A stretch of DNA of 64,000 nucleotides, from NCBI GenBank assembly GCA_022793995.1, contig JAAWDY010000016.1:49094-113093 (forward strand), given 5' to 3'. The translations under genes and the position numbers were made by a program. Numbering within the stretch: position 1 is the stretch's first letter; each line of letters begins with the position of its first letter. Shown one piece after another: positions 34,997 through 44,541 of this stretch. Under the pieces are notes generated by a model. It was not told the origin of the DNA. It saw only the letters and a program-made list of their open reading frames with translations, and ran no database searches. The DNA is from Coprococcus sp. (GTDB lineage Bacteria; Bacillota; Clostridia; Lachnospirales; Lachnospiraceae).

Positions 34997-37120
34997 ATGC
35001 GTTTTTCAAAAGGAGTGGTAAAGCACCACGTGTTGATCCTGATCGTGACGGTCCTGCTGATGATCCCTTCGGTTATCGGAATGGTGAGTACGAGGATCAA
35101 TTATGATATGCTGACGTATCTTCCGGAAGACATAGATACTGTCATCGGACAGAATGAATTGCTGGAAGAGTTTGGAAAAGGGGCATTCTCCTTCATCATT
35201 ATGGAAGATATGGAGAATGAGGATGTGGCGGATCTGAAAGCACAGATCGAGGGCGTAGAGCATGTGGAGACTGTGCTCTGGTACGACTCCCTGTTCGATC
35301 TTTCTGTGCCAATGGAGCTTTTGCCTGATAAAATATACAAGGAGTTCAACACAGACCATTCGACGATGATGGCGGTATTTTTCGACAGTTCCACTTCCGC
35401 GGATATTACCATGGATGCGATCCGCGAGATCCGTTCTCTTTGCGGAAAACAGTGTTATGCTTCCGGTATGTCCGCCCTGGTAACGGATCTGAAGGACCTC
35501 TGTGAAAAAGAGGAGCCGATTTATGTGGGGATCGCCGTGGCGCTTGCCTGCGCGGCAATGCTTCTGTTCCTCGACAGCTGGCTGGTGCCGTTCGTATTCC
35601 TTGCCAGTATTGGGATGATGATCCTTTTGAACCTGGGAACCAATTGGTTCATGGGCGAGATTTCTTACATTACGAAAGCCTTGTCCGCAGTCCTGCAGCT
35701 TGCAGTCACGATGGATTATTCGATTTTCCTGTGGCACAGCTATAATGAGCAGCGGATAAAGTACAATGACAAAAAAGACGCCATGGCTGTTGCGATCAAG
35801 GAGACGTTGACATCCGTCGTGGGAAGCTCGATCACCACGGTTGCTGGATTTATCGCGCTGTGCTTCATGTCATTCACCATGGGCAGAGACCTTGGCATCG
35901 TTATGGCGAAGGGCGTGCTTCTGGGCGTCGCCGGCTGTGTGACGGTTCTTCCGGCATTGATCCTGGTTCTGGATAAGCCGCTTCAGAAGACGCACCACAG
36001 GGCGCTGATCCCGGACATGAAGAGGTCCGCAGGAGTGATTGTAAAGTATTTCCCGGTCTTCCTCGTGCTCTTTGCCCTGATTATCCCGCCGGCTTATTAT
36101 GGGTACAGTAAGACCAACGACGAGGTTTATTATGATATGGGCGAATGCCTTCCGAAAGATATGGAATACGTGATCGCCAATGAGAAGCTGACAGAAGATT
36201 TCCATATCGCTTCAACCCATATGCTTCTGGTAGACGCGGATGTCCCGGGGGCAGAAGTGCGCAAGATGATCGAAGAGATGGAGAAGGTGGACGGCGTCAA
36301 ATACGTGCTCGGCCTGGAGTCGATCGTCGGCCCGCGTATCCCGGAAGAAATGCTGCCGGAATCGGTTGTCAGTATCCTCAAAAGCGACAAATGGGAACTT
36401 CTTCTCATCAACTCAGAGTACAGGCCGGCGAGCGAAGAGGTGAATACACAGATCGACGAATTGAACCAGATCCTGAAAAAATATGATAAAAGCGGGATGC
36501 TGATCGGGGAAGCGCCCTGTATGAAGGATATGATCGAGACGACTGCCCACGATTTCCAGGTTGTCAACGCGGTGTCGATCCTGGCTATTTTCCTGATCAT
36601 TGCCCTGGTGGAAAAGAGTCTTTCTCTGCCGTTCATATTGATCGCGGTGATCGAAGTGTCCATCTTCATCAACCTGGGGCTGCCGCATTACTTTGGACAG
36701 AGCCTACCGTTTATCGCACCGATCTGCATCAGCACGATCCAGCTCGGCGCCACAGTAGATTATGCGATTTTGACAACGACCCGTTATAAAGCAGAACGGC
36801 TTCGCGGTAAGGAGAAGAAAGAGGCCGTGTGGACGGCGCTTGCGACGTCGATCCCGTCGATCATTGTGTCGGGCATGGGGCTTTTTGCAGCGACCTTCGG
36901 AGTTGCCGTTTACTCAAATATTGATATCATCAGTTCCATGTGTATGCTGATGGCAAGAGGCGCGGTCGTGAGCATGCTGTCCGTCATCCTGGTTCTGCCT
37001 GCGATGCTCATGCTTTTCGACAGGCTGATCTGTGCGACGACGTTTGATATGCGCCATAATATTGAAAATGGAAGATTAAGAAACTATAAAAATATGGCTG
37101 TGGAGGTACATGTAAAATGA
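34997..37120 (+). CDS. MMPL-family RND transporter
   Basis: 707 residues from ATG 34997 (AAAGGG ten bases upstream); a TTG at 34988 is too close to that site. About 12 membrane segments in two homologous halves, each with one long segment, a large extracytoplasmic loop and five further segments. Markers are RINYDMLTYLPEDID in the first loop, then LAVTMDYSIFLWHSYNEQR and IQLGATVDYAILTTTRYKAER, the paired proton-relay Asp-Tyr motifs of MmpL and HpnN-like pumps. These export lipids or hydrophobic compounds using the proton gradient. Its stop overlaps the start of the heptad-repeat gene (ATGA), so the two products are made together. Substrate is unknown. Confidence 0.87.
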   Translation: MRFSKGVVKHHVLILIVTVLLMIPSVIGMVSTRINYDMLTYLPEDIDTVIGQNELLEEFGKGAFSFIIMEDMENEDVADLKAQIEGVEHVETVLWYDSLFDLSVPMELLPDKIYKEFNTDHSTMMAVFFDSSTSADITMDAIREIRSLCGKQCYASGMSALVTDLKDLCEKEEPIYVGIAVALACAAMLLFLDSWLVPFVFLASIGMMILLNLGTNWFMGEISYITKALSAVLQLAVTMDYSIFLWHSYNEQRIKYNDKKDAMAVAIKETLTSVVGSSITTVAGFIALCFMSFTMGRDLGIVMAKGVLLGVAGCVTVLPALILVLDKPLQKTHHRALIPDMKRSAGVIVKYFPVFLVLFALIIPPAYYGYSKTNDEVYYDMGECLPKDMEYVIANEKLTEDFHIASTHMLLVDADVPGAEVRKMIEEMEKVDGVKYVLGLESIVGPRIPEEMLPESVVSILKSDKWELLLINSEYRPASEEVNTQIDELNQILKKYDKSGMLIGEAPCMKDMIETTAHDFQVVNAVSILAIFLIIALVEKSLSLPFILIAVIEVSIFINLGLPHYFGQSLPFIAPICISTIQLGATVDYAILTTTRYKAERLRGKEKKEAVWTALATSIPSIIVSGMGLFAATFGVAVYSNIDIISSMCMLMARGAVVSMLSVILVLPAMLMLFDRLICATTFDMRHNIENGRLRNYKNMAVEVHVK

Positions 37121-39246
37121 AAAACAGAACAAAAAAGATTATTACAATGGCATTAACGGCTGTCTTCTTATTATCAGCCGCAGGGACCGCCATCTATACC
37201 AGGGCGGCAGAAGAGAAAAAAGATAAAAAGGAGACCGCCCAGGAAACAAAGGCAGAAACCACGGGTAAAAAAGCGGCGGCAAATACGGCAAGCGCAGGAG
37301 CATCCAAGGATGAGAGCGTGTATGTGCTGACAGGTTCCGACGGAAGCGTACAGGAAATCATTGTTAGCGACTGGATCAAAAACGCAGCAGGCGGCGACAC
37401 ATACTCCCAGGACCGTATCGAAAAAGAGCTTCCTGTAGAGATGGCTGTCACATATAAACTGGACGGAAAAAAAGTATCTCCCGCGGAGTTGGCAGGCAAA
37501 AGTGGGAAAGTGAGCATCCGTTTCGATTATACCAACAAACAGAGTATCGACACGGAGATTGATGGGAAAAAGGAAAAGATTTATGTGCCTTTTGCCATGC
37601 TCACAGGGATGATCCTTGATAATGAGACATTTACCAACGTGGAAGTCTCGAACGGGAAATTGGTAAACGATGGGACTCGTACGATCGTCGTAGGGATCGC
37701 GTTTCCGGGCATGCAGGAAAACCTTGCCATCGCCGCGGAAAAATTCGAGATTCCGAATTATGTAGAGATCACCGCGGATGCAAAGGACTTTGAGCTTGGC
37801 ATGACGGCTACGCTTGCCACCAATGAGATTTTTAACGAGACAGATACGGATGATATCAATTCGGTTGAGGATCTGAAAGCATCCCTGGATCAGATGACGG
37901 ATGCCATGGATCAGCTCATGGACGGATCCTCACAGCTCTACGACGGGCTGGACACTCTGCTTTCCAAGTCCGGCGAACTGGTTGAGGGCGTTGATAAGCT
38001 GGCCGAGGGGGCAAAAACACTGGAAGGCGGGGCGGGAAGCCTTGACGAGGGTGCGTCCAGGCTTCAGGAAGGAGCCGTACAGCTCTACGCGGGTCTTAGT
38101 ACCCTGGCTTCCAACAGCAATACTTTAAACAGCGGGGCCAGACAGGTGTTCGACACACTACTTTCCACGGCAAACACCCAGCTTGCTGCAGCCGGATTAG
38201 ACGTGCCGGCTATGACGATCCAGAATTACGCGGGAGTACTGGACGGGGTGATCGCTTCACTGGACGAAAACGCAGTGTATAACCAGGCGCTTGAAGTGGT
38301 GAAAGGGAAGGTAGAGGAGCAGCGTCCTTATATCACAGAGCAGGTCACAGCAGCAGTCGGAGAACAGGTCAGAGTGCAGGTGACTGCTTCCGTACAGGAG
38401 AATGTAAGGGCGCAGGTCGAAGAAACGGTGCGCGAGGGAGTCGTTTTGCAGGTTTTACAGGCGGCCGGCATAGAAAAAGAAGTCTATGACGCAGCGATCG
38501 CAGCCGGCGCTCTCGATGAACAGATCCAGGCGGTACAGGCAGCTATTGAAGAGCAGATGTCAAGTGAAAGTGTGGCACAGATGATCGATGCGAACACAGC
38601 GTCACAGATGGAGTCGGGCGATGTGCAGGGAATCATTGACGCCAATGTGGAAGGACAGATGCAGAGCGACGCGATAAAGTCGATGATCGAGACGAATACG
38701 GAGGCACAGGTGCAAGCGGCAATCTCTGCGGCAATGGCGGGCGACGAGGTCCAGTCGCAGCTTGCGGCGGCTTCGGAAGGAGCGAAGTCCGTGATCGCGC
38801 TTCGGGCGTCCCTGGACAGCTATAATGCGTTCTATCTGGGACTTAAGAGCTACACGGACGGCGTGTCGCAGGCGCTTGCCGGGGCAGGAGAGTTAAAAGC
38901 TGGTACAGATACCTTAAAGAACGGTTCGGGCCAACTATACGCAGGCGCGTCGGAGCTTTCAAACGGCCTGCAGACCTTGAAGAGCAGCACGCCTGCCCTT
39001 ACGGACGGCGTCTCTCAGCTGAGAGACGGAGCTTTGCAGCTCTCGGATGGCCTGAAAGAATTTAATGAAAAAGGGGTCGAAAAGCTTGTAGAAGCGGTCG
39101 ACGGGGATGTGGAAAGCTTGATTTCCAGGGTACGCGCAACGGTCGATACATCTAAGAACTATAAACTGTTCACGGATGACGGAGAAGGCATCGACGGTCA
39201 GGTAAAATTCATTTACCGTACTGATTCGATTGAAGCGGAAAAATAG
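37117..39246 (+). CDS. Secreted or membrane-anchored YhgE-like heptad-repeat protein, MMPL partner
   Basis: 709 residues. An N-terminal hydrophobic segment (about 8-28) gives export. A Lys/Glu/Thr linker and a beta-rich domain (about 65-240) follow. Residues 250-330 and 585-650 carry YhgE/Pip-type repeats (LYDGLDTLLSKSGELVEGVD; GSGQLYAGASELSNGLQTL) that form long helices. Between them residues 400-550 hold Gln/Val-rich coiled-coil repeats, including three copies near 488-540 of an ID/ETNxxxQM-like unit. No C-terminal membrane helix was seen, unlike typical YhgE. The ATGA overlap ties it to the MMPL pump; it probably acts as an extracellular adaptor spanning the wall. Function is inferred. Confidence 0.7.
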   Translation: MKNRTKKIITMALTAVFLLSAAGTAIYTRAAEEKKDKKETAQETKAETTGKKAAANTASAGASKDESVYVLTGSDGSVQEIIVSDWIKNAAGGDTYSQDRIEKELPVEMAVTYKLDGKKVSPAELAGKSGKVSIRFDYTNKQSIDTEIDGKKEKIYVPFAMLTGMILDNETFTNVEVSNGKLVNDGTRTIVVGIAFPGMQENLAIAAEKFEIPNYVEITADAKDFELGMTATLATNEIFNETDTDDINSVEDLKASLDQMTDAMDQLMDGSSQLYDGLDTLLSKSGELVEGVDKLAEGAKTLEGGAGSLDEGASRLQEGAVQLYAGLSTLASNSNTLNSGARQVFDTLLSTANTQLAAAGLDVPAMTIQNYAGVLDGVIASLDENAVYNQALEVVKGKVEEQRPYITEQVTAAVGEQVRVQVTASVQENVRAQVEETVREGVVLQVLQAAGIEKEVYDAAIAAGALDEQIQAVQAAIEEQMSSESVAQMIDANTASQMESGDVQGIIDANVEGQMQSDAIKSMIETNTEAQVQAAISAAMAGDEVQSQLAAASEGAKSVIALRASLDSYNAFYLGLKSYTDGVSQALAGAGELKAGTDTLKNGSGQLYAGASELSNGLQTLKSSTPALTDGVSQLRDGALQLSDGLKEFNEKGVEKLVEAVDGDVESLISRVRATVDTSKNYKLFTDDGEGIDGQVKFIYRTDSIEAEK

Positions 39247-39258
39247 AGATAAGAGTCC

Positions 39259-39301
39259 AAAACCCTGCATGGTTCTTTTTAAGAGCCGTACAGGGTTTTT
39301 T
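39259..39301 (+). terminator. Terminator of the DUF308-MMPL operon
   Basis: AAAACCCTG (39259-39267) pairs with CAGGGTTTT (39291-39299) and encloses a second stem (GGTTCT/AAGAGCC). A T-run ends the structure. Confidence 0.88.
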
Positions 39302-39369
39302 GCAGTTGGATAGCTGAATCACAACCGTGATGGAAATTTTGTGAAATATTTGCGAACATATAGATATAT

Positions 39370-39399
39370 TTGGATTTTTTGTAAATTAGCTGGTATACT
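39370..39399 (+). promoter_or_regulatory. Promoter of the M13 peptidase gene
   Basis: TTGGAT (39370-39375) and TATACT (39394-39399) are 18 bases apart, about 100 nt before the start codon. Confidence 0.5.
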
Positions 39400-39499
39400 A
39401 TTCATAAAAGCAGTGAGGAAGCAGAAGATTTTCGAGCATGCACTGTGGGAAATAGAAGCATCACGAAGTACGGATACAGAAGAACACGGAGGAATGAAT

Positions 39500-41509
39500 A
39501 TGAAGAAGAAATTATTGGCGCTGTTTCTTGTGATACAGCTGATGATACAGCTTACAGGATGCCAAAGCGCAGGAGGACAGGCGGTTTCTGACGCATCATC
39601 GGGCGATGCACCGCGGTGTCAGGATGATTACTACGAGTCCATCAATAAAGAGCTTCTGGACAAGATTGAGCTTGCGGCGACGGACGCGCACTGGGACTGG
39701 TTTACGGAACTGAGCGCGGTGACGAGCAGCGAGATGGAAGAGATCACAGAGGAATTGTCGGAAGATCATACCGCTTATGAAAAAGGGAGCAGCGAGCAGA
39801 AGATCAGGGACATGTATGAATGCGTATCCGATGTGCAGAATCGGAACGAGACGGGGCTTGGCCCGCTAAAGCCGCACATGAACAGTATCAGGAACGCGCA
39901 GAATATTGCAGAATATGTGGACGCGCTGGCAGCGTTAAGCGGCGAGTTCGGGTTCAGCAGTATCATAGGCGGCTACAATATTATGCAGGATAAGGCGGAT
40001 TCGGGTCAGTATGCGGTCTATATGATGTATGCGGATACCCTGATCGGCAAGGAATATATGGAAGGGGAAGATACGCAGGACTATGTCAATCTGTATCTTC
40101 AGTATATAAAAGATGTACTTTGCGAGTTCGGCATGGAGGAAGACGCGGCCGCAAGGTCCACGGATTCTATCGAACGGATTTTACGTGATATTTGTGCGTC
40201 TACGCTTACGGCAGAGCAGCTTTACGATCCAGCTAAGACGTACAATGTATATACGGCGGAGGAACTGCAGCAGTTATATACGAATGTGGATGTGGAAAAA
40301 ATGTTAAAGACCCTTCGGGTGGACGGGCAGGACAAATATATTGTCATGGATGTGGATCAGGCGAAGAAGATTAATTCTCTTTTGGTGGAAGAGAATCTGG
40401 AAGCATTAAAAGATTATTCTACGTTTGTGATGCTGAATGACATCGCAAAATATGGCAATGAAACGCTTGCCGGGCTCTATGAGAATATGCAGAACTCCCT
40501 TTACGGCATCACGGAACGATGGGGCGATGAAAAGAATTGGAAGCGCCTGACACAGGAGCTGCTTCCTTGGGATTTTGCCACACTCTATGTGGAAGAGCAT
40601 TTTTCACAGGAGGACAAAGAAGAGGTTGAGGATATGATCGACCAGATCCTAAAGGAATATGAAACGATTATCATGAGTCAGGAATGGATGAGCGAACAGA
40701 CGAAACAAAAAGCGATCCGCAAGTTGGAGACCATGCAGGTGAAGATCGGGTATCCTGAGGAATGGCCGAAGGAAAAGGATATGATGCAGGTCACGCCAAT
40801 ATCGGAGGGCGGAAGCCTTTTATCCAATCTGCTTGTGAGCATGAATGTGTCGATCGAATACAGTCTGAGTATGCTTGGCGGTGAGGTTGACAGAAGCCTG
40901 TGGAGTATCACACCGCAGACGATCAACGCATATTATGATCCGGCGAACAACGAGATTGTCTTTCCTGCGGCGATCCTGCAGGCGCCTTTCTATGACAATG
41001 ATAACAGCGACGGTGCCAATCTGGGCGGTATCGGTTATGTGATTGCACATGAAGTGAGCCATGCCTTTGACTCCAGTGGAGCGTTATACGACGAGTACGG
41101 CAACTACAATGTATGGTGGACAGACGAAGAGATGGAGGAGTACCAGAAACTTTCGCAGTCGATCGTAGAGTATTACAATACGTATGAAATGATGGGAACC
41201 AAAGTAAACGGCGAGTTGACCTTGATGGAGAATATTGCGGATCTGGGCGCAATGGCATGCATCACTTCCATCATAGGAGATGATGAAAAGGCTTTAGATG
41301 AGGCATTCAGCCAGATGGCGTATAATTGGGCAAGTGAAGATACCGCAAGTTTTATGATGTACCTGCTCAATACCGATACCCATTCGCCAAACAAAGTGCG
41401 GGTGAACGCAGTGCTTAGTTCATGTGATGTATTTTATGATGTGTATGACGTCAAGGAGAGCGACGGGATGTACGTGGCGCCTGAGAAGCGGGTGGGAATC
41501 TGGAAATGA
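39500..41509 (+). CDS. M13-family (neprilysin-like) metallopeptidase lipoprotein
   Basis: 669 residues from ATG 39500, seven bases after CGGAGGA; ATG 39494 would touch the ribosome site. Signal peptide and lipobox LTGC (Cys21) anchor it outside the membrane. The zinc site is HEVSH (517-521) in GGIGYVIAHEVSHAFD, with the third ligand in ENIADLGAM (Glu577), both hallmarks of M13. Upstream NAYYDPANNEIVFPAAILQA holds the substrate-binding Asn-Ala-Tyr type motif. The C-terminal end GIWK replaces the usual CRVW. M13 enzymes cut short peptides; a role in peptide uptake or signalling is an inference. It is monocistronic with its own promoter and terminator. Confidence 0.9.
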   Translation: MKKKLLALFLVIQLMIQLTGCQSAGGQAVSDASSGDAPRCQDDYYESINKELLDKIELAATDAHWDWFTELSAVTSSEMEEITEELSEDHTAYEKGSSEQKIRDMYECVSDVQNRNETGLGPLKPHMNSIRNAQNIAEYVDALAALSGEFGFSSIIGGYNIMQDKADSGQYAVYMMYADTLIGKEYMEGEDTQDYVNLYLQYIKDVLCEFGMEEDAAARSTDSIERILRDICASTLTAEQLYDPAKTYNVYTAEELQQLYTNVDVEKMLKTLRVDGQDKYIVMDVDQAKKINSLLVEENLEALKDYSTFVMLNDIAKYGNETLAGLYENMQNSLYGITERWGDEKNWKRLTQELLPWDFATLYVEEHFSQEDKEEVEDMIDQILKEYETIIMSQEWMSEQTKQKAIRKLETMQVKIGYPEEWPKEKDMMQVTPISEGGSLLSNLLVSMNVSIEYSLSMLGGEVDRSLWSITPQTINAYYDPANNEIVFPAAILQAPFYDNDNSDGANLGGIGYVIAHEVSHAFDSSGALYDEYGNYNVWWTDEEMEEYQKLSQSIVEYYNTYEMMGTKVNGELTLMENIADLGAMACITSIIGDDEKALDEAFSQMAYNWASEDTASFMMYLLNTDTHSPNKVRVNAVLSSCDVFYDVYDVKESDGMYVAPEKRVGIWK

Positions 41510-41550
41510 TGAGGGAAGCCCCTTTTCATTTCCTTAACAATTCCTTAGAC

Positions 41551-41593
41551 AAAAAATACCAGAACCCATGAAAAATAAGGATTCTGGTATTTT
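41551..41593. terminator. Bidirectional terminator between the M13 gene and tRNA-Leu
   Basis: AATACCAGAA near 41555-41564 pairs with TTCTGGTATT at 41582-41591. The A-run at 41551-41556 gives T residues on the minus strand for the tRNA transcript, and TTTT follows on the plus strand for the peptidase message. Confidence 0.75.
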
Positions 41594-41608
41594 AGTCCAA
41601 TGCACAAA

Positions 41609-41650
41609 ACGGTGCGAAACCTGAATCTCCGAGGTTCGACTTCGCGCCGT
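41609..41650 (-). other. Compact hairpin downstream of tRNA-Leu
   Basis: A 42-nt stem-loop is built from nested arms ACGG/CCGT, GCGAA/TTCGC and ACCT/AGGT with small bulges. It lies between the tRNA 3' end and the terminator, so it is transcribed with the precursor. It may guide 3' processing; no known RNA family was recognised. Confidence 0.35.
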
Positions 41651-41654
41651 AAAA

Positions 41655-41737
41655 TGCCGGCGGCGGGACTTGAACCCGCACGTGGTTGCCCACAACAGAT
41701 TTTGAGTCTGCCTCGTCTGCCATTCCGACACGCCGGC
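41655..41737 (-). tRNA. tRNA-Leu (anticodon CAA)
   Basis: Read on the minus strand the acceptor arms are GCCGGCG and CGCCGGC with discriminator A. The anticodon stem GCAGA/TCTGT encloses loop CTCAAAA, giving anticodon CAA, which reads UUG leucine codons. A long variable arm (GTGG-gcaa-CCAC) marks a class II tRNA. The T arm is GCGGG-TTCAAGT-CCCGC. CCA is not encoded. Length 83 nt fits Leu. Promoter and terminator flank it. Confidence 0.95.
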
Positions 41738-41765
41738 TGGTCGGGCATTCTTTGAACCGTCATTT

Positions 41766-41794
41766 ATCATACCATATCATCATCAGATCTGCAA
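41766..41794 (-). promoter_or_regulatory. tRNA-Leu promoter
   Basis: On the minus strand TTGCAG (complement of 41789-41794) and TATGAT (complement of 41766-41771) are 17 bases apart, about 30 nt before the tRNA 5' end. Confidence 0.65.
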
Positions 41795-41908
41795 GTGGGT
41801 TTTTAAATTTTTCTCTATTTCTTCTTTTTTATAATTTCCTTTTAAAAACCCCCGCTTTGGTGTATAGTAATAGCATTGGCAGTAAATATGTAAGAAAGGC
41901 GGTACGGT

Positions 41909-44527
41909 ATGAGCAAGATTGTTTTGATAGACGGACACAGTATCCTGAACCGTGCGTTTTACGGCCTTCCGGATCTGACGAACGCGGAAGGGCTGCATAC
42001 GAACGCGGTTTACGGATTTTTAAATATCATGTTTAAGATTCTGGAAGAGGAGAAGCCGGATTACCTGACCGTGGCGTTCGACGTCCATGCTCCCACCTTC
42101 CGACATGAGATGTACCAAGAATATAAAGGGACGAGGAAACCCATGGCGGAAGAACTGCGCGAACAGGTGCCGCTGATGAAGGAAGTGCTGGACGCCATGC
42201 GGGTGAAGACGATTGAACAGGCGGGGCTGGAAGCGGACGACCTTTTGGGAACCCTCGCAAACAGGTTGGAGAGGCAGGGCATGGAAGTGGTGATTATCTC
42301 TGGAGACAGGGATCTGTTGCAGCTTGCCACGGAACATGTGAAGATACGGATCCCGAAGACAAAGCGGACCGGGACTGAGATCGAGGATTATTACGCCGCA
42401 GACGTGAAGGAGAAGTATCTGGTAACTCCAGTAGAATTTATTGATGTGAAAGCGCTCATGGGAGATCAGTCGGATAATATCCCCGGTGTCCCGAATATCG
42501 GGGAGAAGACCGCCACAAAGATCATCTGCGAATATGGTTCCATTGAAAACGCATATGAACATGTCTCGGAGATCAAGCCGCCCAGAGCGTCGAAGAATCT
42601 GGCCGAGTTCTGGGAACAGGCAAAGCTTAGCAAAGAACTGGCAACGATCAACGTCAAGGCGGATTTTGCGTACGAGCTGGAAGAGGCAAAACTGGGAAAT
42701 CTGTACACAGACGAGGCGTATACGTATTTTCAGCGGCTGCAGTTTAAGAATCTTTTGAAACGGTTTGAGGCGCGTACAGGGAACGCTCTCGAGGAGTCTT
42801 TTGCGATAATAAGGAAAAGGGAAGAGGCCAAGCGTGTATTTGAAAGGGCGATGCAGGCTGAGACGGTGGGAGCCGCCATTTATAAAAACGCGAAAAATGT
42901 CCTGCCTTTATTTGCAGACAACGCGGGAATTGGCGGGATCGGCATAGCGTTTGGAAAGGATGAGGTCTACTGTCTTGCGGCAGGAAATGGGATGGAGACA
43001 GCGTATCTGCTCGACGCCTTGCAGGAGATTGCACGAAAAGTCTCCCGCTTTTCCATGTTTGGTTTAAAGTTGTCTTTGCAGGAGATTTCGATTCCAGAGG
43101 ATAGAGAGGGGCATTGTTTTGATGCCGCCATAGCAGCATATTTACTGAATCCTTTGAAGAACAGTTATGATTATGCAGACGTGGCGCAGGAACATTTGGG
43201 GGTGATGATTGATCCCAAGGCGACGGAGGAGATACAGGCTTGCTATGAGGCTTATACGGCGTTCGCGGTATCCGGCGTACTGGAAAATAAGCTGAAAGAG
43301 GCGGGAATGTACCACTTATTCTCCGATATTGAGATGCCCCTTGTGTTCACGCTGTTCCATATGGAGGAGTGCGGCGTGAAGATCGAAGGGGAAGCGCTTA
43401 AGTTTTACGGAGAACAGTTAGGAGTGAGGATCGAAGAGCTGGAAAAGGAGATCTATGCGCTGGCGGGCGAGGAATTCAACATTAATTCACCGAAGCAGCT
43501 TGGCGTGGTTTTGTTTGAGCATCTGTCGCTCCCAAATGGGAAGAAGACCAAGACCGGGTATTCGACGGCAGCGGATGTGCTGGAAAAGCTGGCGATGGAT
43601 CATCCGATCGTTTCCTTGATCCTGGAGTACCGGCAGCTCACAAAGCTGAAATCCACCTATGCGGATGGGCTTTCCGCATTTATCAGGGAAGACGACCAGA
43701 GGATTCATGGAAAGTTCCACCAGACAGTAACCGCGACCGGGCGGATCAGCAGTACGGATCCAAACCTGCAGAATATTCCGGTTAGGATGGAACTGGGGCG
43801 TCTGATACGGAAAGTATTTATTCCGGAGGACGGATATATTTTCGTGGACGCGGATTATTCGCAGATCGAACTACGTGTGTTGGCGCATTGTTCGGGGGAT
43901 AGGGAGCTGATAAAGGCATATAAGGAGGCGAGGGATATCCACAGGATCACGGCGTCCCAGGTGTTCCACACACCGTTTGACGAGGTCACGTCCCTCCAGA
44001 GGCGAAACGCGAAAGCGGTAAATTTTGGGATTGTTTATGGAATTAGTTCATTCGGGCTGAGCCAGGACTTAAGTATATCGAGAAAAGAAGCAGAGGAGTA
44101 TATCAAGCGGTATTTTGAGACGTATCCGGGGATCAAGGCATTTTTGGACGACACGGTTGCCCATGCGAAAGAGATGGGGTATGTCGTCACGCTTTTTGGG
44201 CGCAGAAGGCCTGTGCCGGAGCTTATGTCCAGCAATTATATGCAGCGGCAGTTCGGGGAGAGGGTGGCGATGAACGCCCCGATCCAGGGGACGGCGGCGG
44301 ACATCATTAAGATCGCCATGGTCGCGGTGGATAAGGAGCTGAGAAAGAGGAAACTGAAATCCCGGCTTGTCCTCCAGGTGCATGACGAACTTTTGGTGGA
44401 AGCACATAAGGACGAGGTGGAGGAAGTACAGGAGATCTTGAAGCGCTGTATGGAGCAGGCGGCTGATCTTGACGTGCCGCTTGATGTGGATATGCACACG
44501 GGAGAGAACTGGTATGAGGCAAAATAG
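41909..44527 (+). CDS. polA: DNA polymerase I
   Basis: 872 residues. The N-terminal 5' nuclease starts SKIVLIDGHSILNRAFYGLP and has GLEADDLLGTLA and GDRDLLQLA, then KALMGDQSDNIPGVPNIGEKTA. The middle domain keeps the fold of the 3' exonuclease but its metal-binding acidic residues are not recognisable, as in many Gram-positive Pol I. The polymerase domain is complete: TATGRISSTDPNLQNIP, DADYSQIELRVLAH (catalytic Asp), RRNAKAVNFGIVYG, and the final VLQVHDELLVE. It acts in repair and Okazaki fragment processing. coaE follows 15 nt later, a common pairing. Confidence 0.97.
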   Translation: MSKIVLIDGHSILNRAFYGLPDLTNAEGLHTNAVYGFLNIMFKILEEEKPDYLTVAFDVHAPTFRHEMYQEYKGTRKPMAEELREQVPLMKEVLDAMRVKTIEQAGLEADDLLGTLANRLERQGMEVVIISGDRDLLQLATEHVKIRIPKTKRTGTEIEDYYAADVKEKYLVTPVEFIDVKALMGDQSDNIPGVPNIGEKTATKIICEYGSIENAYEHVSEIKPPRASKNLAEFWEQAKLSKELATINVKADFAYELEEAKLGNLYTDEAYTYFQRLQFKNLLKRFEARTGNALEESFAIIRKREEAKRVFERAMQAETVGAAIYKNAKNVLPLFADNAGIGGIGIAFGKDEVYCLAAGNGMETAYLLDALQEIARKVSRFSMFGLKLSLQEISIPEDREGHCFDAAIAAYLLNPLKNSYDYADVAQEHLGVMIDPKATEEIQACYEAYTAFAVSGVLENKLKEAGMYHLFSDIEMPLVFTLFHMEECGVKIEGEALKFYGEQLGVRIEELEKEIYALAGEEFNINSPKQLGVVLFEHLSLPNGKKTKTGYSTAADVLEKLAMDHPIVSLILEYRQLTKLKSTYADGLSAFIREDDQRIHGKFHQTVTATGRISSTDPNLQNIPVRMELGRLIRKVFIPEDGYIFVDADYSQIELRVLAHCSGDRELIKAYKEARDIHRITASQVFHTPFDEVTSLQRRNAKAVNFGIVYGISSFGLSQDLSISRKEAEEYIKRYFETYPGIKAFLDDTVAHAKEMGYVVTLFGRRRPVPELMSSNYMQRQFGERVAMNAPIQGTAADIIKIAMVAVDKELRKRKLKSRLVLQVHDELLVEAHKDEVEEVQEILKRCMEQAADLDVPLDVDMHTGENWYEAK

Positions 44528-44541
44528 GAGTTGGGTATAAG

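Noticed and set aside
41534..41770. Minus-strand frames of 72-78 codons in this stretch
   Set aside because: They run through tRNA-Leu and its terminator and have no ribosome site; the tRNA explains the sequence.
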